A stretch of 64,000 nucleotides of DNA from Perkinsus olseni (taxonomy: Eukaryota; Perkinsozoa; Perkinsida; Perkinsidae): NCBI GenBank assembly GCA_013115135.1, contig JABANP010000233.1, positions 1-64,000 on the forward strand, read 5' to 3'. Position 1 is the first letter of the stretch; the number at the start of each line of letters is the position of its first letter. The notes below the pieces were generated by a model. The model was given only the letters and a program-made list of their open reading frames with translations, did not search any database and had not been told where the DNA came from. Of this stretch, positions 57,346-64,000 are shown one piece after another. The position numbers were made by a program, and so were the translations under genes.

Positions 57346-57639
57346 AGTCAGTACCGCGACACGTGTTGTTACTATCGCTACAATTCTCTCTGCTAACAAT
57401 TATAAGCTTAAGTTGCTGAGCCGGATCGTTTCATATTAACCCGGCCCGAAGCGGTATAGAAATGACTATGAACACAACACCACCTTCAGGCAGCAGCACA
57501 AGCACATGGGTTCCCCCATGCATCACAGCTCAGCGGATCTAGCAGCGTCCCCCGACCCTTGCCAGTACGGACGGTGGCCCAAGCAGCACATCTCGAACCT
57601 GGGCACTCAGCTCACCAGTTAACGAGCCAATAACTTGAA

Positions 57640-58877
57640 TTACGTGTGCGCTGCGTCCCAGCAGGCTGGGTTGCCACTAGGCCCGTACTTCTCGTCGCAG
57701 CACATGTCCTCCGTGAAGCCAGCGCCCCAGCAATTGTTCTCACCCTAGTACCAAAATCCCACGAATTCGTACCAGAGAATTGTGAAGCCCACCTGCGTCC
57801 ACTTGCTGCGTCTTTCAGGAGCGGCTAAACCGCATGCACGATTGCCACTGATAAACGTCGTGTTGTGCTCTCGGCCGTCGTCAGCGGTCCTGCAGAGAGA
57901 GCCGGAAAGACATTCAGCCGACCCGTGGTGGGCCCTACCGCAGCCAGCACTTGGTGAGGCCATCTTCTTGACCGTAAGTCCAGAACTCGCAGTCAGGCAA
58001 CTTGGCGCACGTCGATCCGCATTCGCTCGGCTCGTTGACGATGAACTTATCAGTGAAGGAGCAATCAGACTGAAGAATGCGACTGATCTTGCAGAGAGAA
58101 AGACAGATCTACTCCAACAGAATACTGAAGACCTCAGGCAGCCGTGGTAGGGATGACTCACCGCATAGCAGCCGTCTATGGCATCACTACCAAAGACGGT
58201 CGCATCGAACCACACAGCTTTTCCAGCATTCCGAATAATCGTTTCTTGCTCGATGCAGTCAGGCCAGATGGAGGGGGAGCATTCTCTGGCGCCCGAGCTG
58301 AAGTCCTGAAGGCGAGGATGCTTCCACAGCACCTCCCAGCGTTCGCAGCCTGTTATAGAAACATCAGCCGTGAAACCCCACCCGACGGAACTCCTGACCA
58401 GCTGTTTGCGCCCATAGCCAGCACTTGTACATCGTAGATTCCTGAACAAAGATCATCTTCACGAGAGCTCACGAGCCGCCTACGACGCCAAAAGTCCATT
58501 GCTGGCAGTCCACGCTCTTAGAGCAGACCATTGCGCAACTCGCCGCGTCCTTCACACCGAACTTAACCGTATCAGAGCACTTGTCAGGAGAGCATCCTGA
58601 AAGACGCGGACGGGAGCCCGGGAAAGGCGGACGTAAAAGGGCACCTTCGGGCAGAGCGCCGTACTCGAGGAAATTAGCCACGTTAATCTTCAGGCCGTAA
58701 TCTGACAACCCACAAGATTATCTCTCCCCCGCCATCCGTTCTGTCACCTTCCTCGCCCGTCATTGTAGTATCCGATAGAACACATGCCGGAAAATCAACC
58801 GCGGCTGCTGCTGCTGCTGCTGCTGCTAGCCCTGGTAGGAGTATGCTGCAGAAAGCTGTACGCATGAGAAATTCCAT
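57640..58877 (-). CDS. Secreted PAN/apple-domain protein
   Basis: The ATG at 58877 opens a signal peptide with a polyalanine core made by a GCA repeat, cleaved near VDFPAC. After an intron with its donor at 58747 comes a first apple-like unit (GCSPDKCSDTVKFGVKDAAS, CAMVCSKSVDCQQWTFGV | ESTMYKCWLWAQTAG). A middle segment follows (CERWEVLWKHPRLQDFSSG, SIWPDCIEQETIIRNAGKAV), then a second unit (DCSFTDKFIVNEPSECGSTC, AKLPDCEFWTYGQED, KCWLR). The last exon is Cys/Trp-rich (ENNCWGAGFTEDMCCDEK, NPACWDAAHT) with TAA ending at 57640. The spacing C-x3-C-x5-C-x2-W-T-(F/Y)...CWL fits PAN/apple domains, which bind carbohydrate or protein ligands and occur in apicomplexan adhesins. It is likely secreted or on the surface. 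Splice sites were chosen to keep the Cys pattern. Confidence 0.7.
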
Positions 58878-59631
58878 TGCGGGTGTTGAAAAAAATCAGA
58901 ATGAACCTTTTCAAGACAAGACGAGATGCTGTGTGCCTATCATGATTTCCAACTGAAGGCATTCTCAAGGCGCTAGAAGCCCTCTAACGAATGCGTGCCA
59001 CTGTGTAGAGAGCATAGCTGATGGCGGGCCAGTTCTCAGCCATTCTCGGCCTCCCACACCGAACAGTGAGGAAGCTAAGCCCACACTGGTGCACTCAGAG
59101 TGACTCCGCCCGAATAGAAACGGTGACTATCTAAAGTCTATGACATATTCCATGGACTCTCGCCCTCTCAAGTGATGGGCTCATTGGATAGGGCATCAGC
59201 TCTGATTGGATCATGTTGTCAGGCTTGTGTGGGTTGTCTTGAAAGACGATTATCCAGCGTCGGTACTGGCTTGGTTGGACTTCCACCGATGTGCTCAGTG
59301 GCCTTCTGGAGGGGTGATTCGCACTCCCAGTTGAGCTGCTTACAATGACGACAGCCTCGCACCAAGCGGTAGCTACAGCCCACTATGATCAGAGGCCTCC
59401 GGCAACCCCCTATGATGGCTGTCTTATTGACCTAACTGCACGCAACACGTCCCCGGGTGAAAGAAAATCTAATAAGGATCATGGCTGATAGACTGAGGTA
59501 ATACTGATGATGATAATTCATTCACTCCTCTGCATTGGATGGGTGGTATCCCAACCCTGACCTGCAAAGCATCAACCGAAGCCATCAACAGCCCCAGCCT
59601 ACCGGAATAGTCATCTACGGCCTTCCATCGA
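58878..59631. other. Intergenic region with family 2 repeat
   Basis: No gene recognised. It holds the dispersed repeat at 59040-59111. Confidence 0.4.
59040..59111. repeat. Dispersed repeat, family 2, intergenic copy
   Basis: CCATTCTCGGCCTCCCACAC and CACACTGGTGCACTCAGAGT parallel the UPF1 intron copy at 39918-39994. Confidence 0.6.
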
Positions 59632-60739
59632 CTAATAATAATTCCTGCGACCGCCATAAGAGCGAGGCGACCCTCCGCCACCACCACTGCGTTTGTAGCC
59701 TCGACCGCCGCCAGACTGCCACTGAGAGCTGCTGCTGCTGCCACCATCGCGGGCTTCGCTGGTCCTGTTGCTCTTGTACCAGTGGCCCATGTTGCCATCC
59801 ATCTCACGCTCACGCCCTCTCTGACCAAGGGGAGAACACCATCAAAGACCCTCAGACAAATAATAGTCCAAACACAGGCGGACGGCATTAGTAAAACAAC
59901 AGAGCGGCCTATTACCCCAACATCGACTATCCCTTGCTCGGCGGCCATCTTCAGAGGCATGTACGCATCAGTCGCAGCATGACGAACTTGATTGGGCGTC
60001 AGACGATCAGAATTCCAACCGTACATCTCCCTGCGCTCTCCACGAGTACTACCAAAACAGCATCGAAAATATCCTCAGAGCTGCGGAGCTCACGAGGGCT
60101 TGTAAAGGTTGTATCCACTGGCGTCGCACTGGCCCTTGATGCCCCATTTCTGTAGTCCACGACTTCTGGCCTCCTTGGTCATCTCCACGGTGGAGTCCTT
60201 AGGCAGATCAAAACCGTAGGTCTGTTTCATCTTCTTCGACCCATTGTAGTTGTGACCGCAGGTGACCTTGGTTTTATTCTGAGGAAAGCAATCGACCCAC
60301 TTCCCTGAGGGCGGCGTCTACTGGGTCGGTGAGGGCCTCGCGGGCAGCTGGGTGCAGACCGTTGCCCTTGTCGCGGAATATGAAGACCTCAGAAGGGGTG
60401 GCGATTTGAACCTAGAGGAGAGATGTACAGTCAACCTCTCGTTTAGATAGCACGAGAAATACTCTCTTGGACATAGAATAGACACGCCCGTTGATCCGCC
60501 CCACCCACCATGGAAGCATTGTTGCTCTGGCCGCGACTGTCAGGCTCCCACTCCACATCCACGCCTATCACCGACTCTCTGGACCTGTTCGGAACAACAA
60601 CCGAATGACCGTGATATGACAGCCCTGTATGAGCAGCTCACAGACGCTCACGATAGTAGTCCACGTTGTGGTTGCTATCCTCGACGACACGTACTTTGCC
60701 ACCGTAAGTGTCGAACTTGGTAGCTGGGACGTGGGGCAT
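59632..60739 (-). CDS. WRN-like 3'-5' exonuclease paralogue A, altered active site, GGS/RGG tail
   Basis: Spliced minus-strand gene. MPHVPATKFDTYGGKVRVVE (start 60739); RESVIGVDVEWEPDSRGQSN carrying motif I (D-x-E); VQIATPSEVFIFRDKGNGLH; an exon starting NKTKVTCGHNYNGSKKMKQT; EARSRGLQKWGIKGQCDASG YNLYKPS; and LTPNQVRHAATDAYMPLKMA with motif III. Aligned to copies B and C, the motif II Asp (GFDSRDKKKL in B) is Gly here and the motif III Tyr (RYAA-DAW) is His, so classic DEDDy catalysis is probably lost. After DVG the gene adds a low-complexity tail (GGSSSSSQWQSGGGRGYKRS ... YGGRRNYY) ending at TAG 59632, typical of RNA-binding RGG regions. It may be a nucleic-acid-binding pseudoenzyme. Confidence 0.7.
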
Positions 60740-61397
60740 ACTAATACAACGCTTACCTGACTGTACTAGGCCCAGTGGATGAGTCAGAAGCCAGCCAGTG
60801 TGCAGACAAAAGCAGCGCAAGAAACCGAAAGAGTGCTGCAGATGCTTGTGTGCAGATGCTCGCAATGAACCCCCACAACAAGCAGCAATAAATCCACAAC
60901 ACACAATGGGAAATATAAAATCAAGTCTGTGGACGAAGTGGCTGCGATCACACGAAGCCGTTCTCCGATGATGGCACTAGTCTGGCATAGACCAAGCCTT
61001 GTGACTGTCGCAAAGACTGAATGAACACTTCGCGTCAACCAAGTAAGGCACGCCGCAGTAGCCGCGCCAATGCCGCTGGAGAATCTTATACTGACAATCA
61101 CACAAGGCATCAATCTCCTCCCAGACTGGCCCTTACCAGCGTAATCGAGTCTGTGCCGCCGCGCGTATTTATGAACAAAACTCGTTATAGAACTGACGTG
61201 ATGACTTATTTAATCAGAAAAAGCTACTCATACTTTCAAAGAAGGACCTGACGTCTACTTCGACTCCGCATGCTGGGGACCTTCAGGGATGATCTTGGAC
61301 AATTGAGGACCTGAGAAGGGGAGATCAAAACGGGATGAATGCTCGAACTCTTACTTGAGAGCAAGGAAATGAGGATATCAGCTCGGACGCCCAGCGA
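60740..61397. other. Intergenic stretch between exonuclease copies A and B
   Basis: No gene recognised; minus-strand ORFs at 60784-61113 are not family-like. Confidence 0.35.
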
Positions 61398-62603
61398 CTA
61401 AACTGTCGAGTACGAATCAACTAGATCCAGCATCTCCTCGTGGGCGTCACCCTGCAAGTAAAAACAATAAATCGGACGAAGGCCCTCGCACCAGTACTGA
61501 ACACGCGACATCCACTCCTACATGCATGACGATAGGGTCGGATAGGGACCAGGTAGAATTGGTAGCAAGTGATGTTAGAAAACTTTAACGATCATGATGA
61601 TACTACGGCTCCTAGGTCTGTCAACGGTATTATTTTGAAGGCCTTGCAGGCTCCAATCACAAGCATATCGCGAACCATATTGACCAGCAGTAGCGATGAG
61701 AGCAGCAGTGAACCGGTAACACGGTAGTGAGAAAACAAGCGACGGTGACTGGCTAGGGAAAAGAACGGGTTTTCACGTATTGAGCAACAGTAGCAACTGT
61801 TAACAGTGACAGTAAGCCTGTCATCAATCGATGCCGGCCGATCGATGAATCGATAGTAAGCTTACTATATCCATGAGGCCCCATTCAGCGGCAATCAACA
61901 GGGGAAACCAAGCATCGGAGGCGGCATAACGAATTTGACTTTTCCTCAGTCGGCCGCTCCACTGGTGGAAGTTAGGGTAACTGCAAGACACAGGTCCACA
62001 AAGACCTGCTGAGGTGATGGCTCACTTAGGTTTGAAGATGTTATAACCCAGCTCGCGACAGATCGCCTTCAAGCCGGTCTTGTGCATCCCGCGCCTCTGG
62101 GCGACCTTAGACACATCGACGAGGGACTGCGGAGGAATCTCTATGCCGAAGGCCTCCATCAACTTCTTCTTATCGCGACTGTCGAAGCCACAGACAGCCT
62201 TCTTGCCGTTCTGAGAACAACCATCATCAGATGCGCCAAAGTCATCCCCGTTGCTCACCGGGCAAGTGAGGGCATCCCTAGCCACAGGATGTAGGCCCTC
62301 ACCGGGTGTGCAGCGGAAAAGGAGAACGCCGTTGGTGGGAGTGGCGATCTGTATCTGAATGATAGCGATTGCAAGGGCTGGATGGAAGGGAAGTCGCCTA
62401 CCAGAGCGATCGGGTTGTTCTGGCCCTTGAATTCTCTATTCCACTCGAAGTCAATTCCTAGCGGCTCTCTGAACCTGCAAAGGGAGTTAACCAGCAGAAA
62501 GTTCGGTGGAAGACGCGTCGTACAGCGTATCCCTGCACAAGTAGTAATCATCATCAGGGCCATCTATAATATGGATTTCGCCGGCGTAAGTGTCGGTGGC
62601 CAT
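61398..62603 (-). CDS. WRN-like 3'-5' exonuclease paralogue B (intact active-site motifs)
   Basis: Starts MATDTYAGEIHIIDGPDDDY at 62603. Exons then give FREPLGIDFEWNREFKGQNN (motif I D-x-E), IQIATPTNGVLLFRCTPGEG with LHPVARDALTCP, NGKKAVCGFDSRDKKKLMEA (motif II Asp), GIEIPPQSLVDVSKVAQRRG, GYNIFKP and YPNFHQWSGRLRKSQIRYAA-SDAWFPLL (motif III Y-x3-D). The exon ends at a GTAAGC donor; a last exon (GDAHEEMLDLVDSYSTV, TAG ending at 61398) is proposed from a good acceptor and by analogy with copy C, but the link is less sure. Family members remove nucleotides from DNA or RNA 3' ends. There is no helicase domain, so this is a stand-alone exonuclease of roughly 200 residues. Confidence 0.75.
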
Positions 62604-63056
62604 GGTCAGAGAAGGGAAAAGTACGACAACTAGACTGAGGCGAGCACCTGGCCACCACGACGGGGAAAGTTTTCGATGCTAGTGGACCACTAGTAGTGGT
62701 CGCTGAACTCTGCACTGGACCCTAGTAAACGAAACGCTACTTTTCAATCACAGAGCGCCGTTTTTGACAGCCCCTCAACAGCCATGCCTTTGGTGGAAAC
62801 GACGATGCTCGTGGGCCGCCGAACTCTACAATAAGGTCAGTGAACAGAACGCTCCCATCAAACCACAGACGGCGGCTCTTGGCAGCATCGGAACAGCCAT
62901 CCCTTTGGTGAGATCTCCGTCACCCCCACTCAGCCGTGAGCCACCGGACAGGGGGAACTGAGAATGATAATAGAAAAGACAATCCTGAGTACGAGGCTGC
63001 ACAGAAAGTTCGTGCTCACCTGCTCACGAGCTCCGAGTCGGAGTCGGAGCCTCCGA
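62604..63056. other. Spacer between exonuclease copies B and C
   Basis: No gene recognised. CACTAGTAGTGGTC near 62685 is a short palindrome-like motif, and the direct repeat GGCAGCATCGGAACAGCCAT / CAACAGCCATGCC recalls duplicated flanking DNA. Confidence 0.3.
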
Positions 63057-64000
63057 CTACTGTGAGCCCACCCAGAAGTGCGATACGTAATCTTCCATCT
63101 CATCCACCTAATAAGAATCCGAGATGTTAAGAGCCATGAGCACTATGAAGAGACTCACGTCCAGGTCCAAGACGTCCCAATAGCCGGCCACCAGCAGGGG
63201 GAACCATGCATCGGCCGCCGCGTATCTTATCTGACTTTTCTTCAGGAAATTACGACTCCAATAGAAGAAATTAGGATTCCTGCAAGAAGAAAAACGAAGT
63301 GTAAGCAACGCTACGACGAAATTTCCAGGCACGAGAATTCTCATCAGAAAATGGATCTTTTTCTTGTATCAGTCCACGGCATAGAGACGATGACGAGGAC
63401 GGCTAAATCGTAGGCCAACTTGAAGAACCTCCATGTGGACTGCATGCTTCAACCTCAAATAAGTGCATATGAGCTGAGAGCTAAGCGCGCTTACTTTGGC
63501 TTGTAGATAGCATAACCGCAGTCCTCGCACATGCCCTTCAGGCCGTATCTCTGCAGGCCCCCTGTCTCGAGCCTCGTCGTGCATGTCCAGTAATGACTCC
63601 CTGGGGACCTCGATGCTGTAGGTCTCCCAGAGGCGAGCGCAGTCACCGTTATCATAGCCAGAACAGACTTTGGTGATATTCTGAAAACGCTAGCTTGATA
63701 CAACGTCGAAGGGGACCACGCTTACCCAATCGGTGAGGACGCTCCTGGCGACCGGATGCAGGGGCTCTCCCGGTAAGCAACGGAATAAAAACACACCATC
63801 TGTCGGCGTTGCGATTTGAACCTGCGTCAACAGATGCCTTATCAGCGACCGCAGCTCGCCACTGACCAGCTCAATCTGATTCCTCTGACCCCGCAGTTCC
63901 CTGTCCCACTCAAAGTCTATGCCAACAAATGAGCGTCCGTACCTGACCTCGAACGTGCATTCCATGAGCCCAAACACTCACGCTGCCGCAAAGCAAAGAG
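63057..64000 (-). CDS. WRN-like 3'-5' exonuclease paralogue C (5' partial, one frameshift)
   Basis: The gene enters from the right edge; its first exon is outside or cut. Visible exons: SFVGIDFEWDRELRGQRNQI (motif I), VQIATPTDGVFLFRCLPGEP, NITKVCSGYDNGDCARLWET (motif II), YSIEVPRESLLDMHDEARDR, LQRYGLKGMCEDCGYAIYKP, NPNFFYWSRNFLKKSQIRYA-AADAWFPLL (motif III), and after a GTGAGT intron VDEMEDYVSHFWVGSQ with TAG ending at 63057. One extra G in a run near 63560 (between DEARDRG and LQRYG) breaks the frame relative to copies A and B. As the run is a homopolymer, this may be a sequencing error. Otherwise the gene looks active. Confidence 0.7.

Noticed and set aside
57745..58449. A continuous 234-codon minus-strand ORF
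   Set aside because: Only parts of it match the Cys-rich PAN pattern; the conserved Cys/Trp residues require splicing between frames, so the long ORF is partly intron read-through.
1..64000. CRISPR arrays, bacterial operons or integrated bacterial DNA
   Set aside because: No regularly spaced direct repeats with unique spacers were seen, and recognisable genes contain spliceosomal introns throughout.

Overview
The window looks like nuclear DNA of a unicellular eukaryote, most likely an alveolate of the Perkinsus type (inference). Support: many spliced genes whose GT-AG introns are mostly about 40-60 nt; balanced base composition; tandem families of paralogues; and a secreted PAN/apple-type protein of a kind common in alveolates. 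No rRNA, tRNA, CRISPR array or bacterial-style operon was seen. Coordinates given for genes include introns, and splice junctions were placed by eye.

Layout. 0-1.4 kb: 3' part of a papain-like protease (+). 1.9-5.3 and 6.6-8.7 kb: exons of unrecognised minus-strand genes. 8.7-10.5 kb: a coiled-coil protein (-). 10.5-13.3 kb: mostly non-coding, with a duplicated exon and an inverted repeat. 14-27.9 kb: an array of about 380-residue proteins of unknown function with seven plus-strand copies (three intact, one shortened, three broken) and one distant minus-strand relative. 28-32 kb: small plus-strand genes, including a possible mitochondrial ribosomal protein and an RS/coiled-coil (ARGLU1-like) protein. 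33.4-34.2 kb: a decayed reverse transcriptase. 35-37.5 kb: a secretory-pathway protein with an EGF signature and a GT15-like glycosyltransferase region (-). 38-45 kb: UPF1 (-). 45-51 kb: WDR3/UTP12 (-). 51.7-54.4 kb: an eIF4E-family protein (+). 57.6-58.9 kb: the PAN/apple protein (-). 59.6-64 kb: three tandem WRN-like 3'-5' exonuclease paralogues (-), the last running off the window.

Together, UPF1 (nonsense-mediated decay), WDR3 (18S rRNA processing), the eIF4E homologue (cap binding) and the DEDD exonucleases form an RNA-biology neighbourhood, but nothing shows they are co-regulated. The two most unusual signals are the tandem family of propeller-like proteins, still duplicating and decaying, and a short repeat found inside introns of UPF1 and WDR3 and near the eIF4E gene, always in the transcribed orientation. 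The latter suggests introner-like mobile introns.
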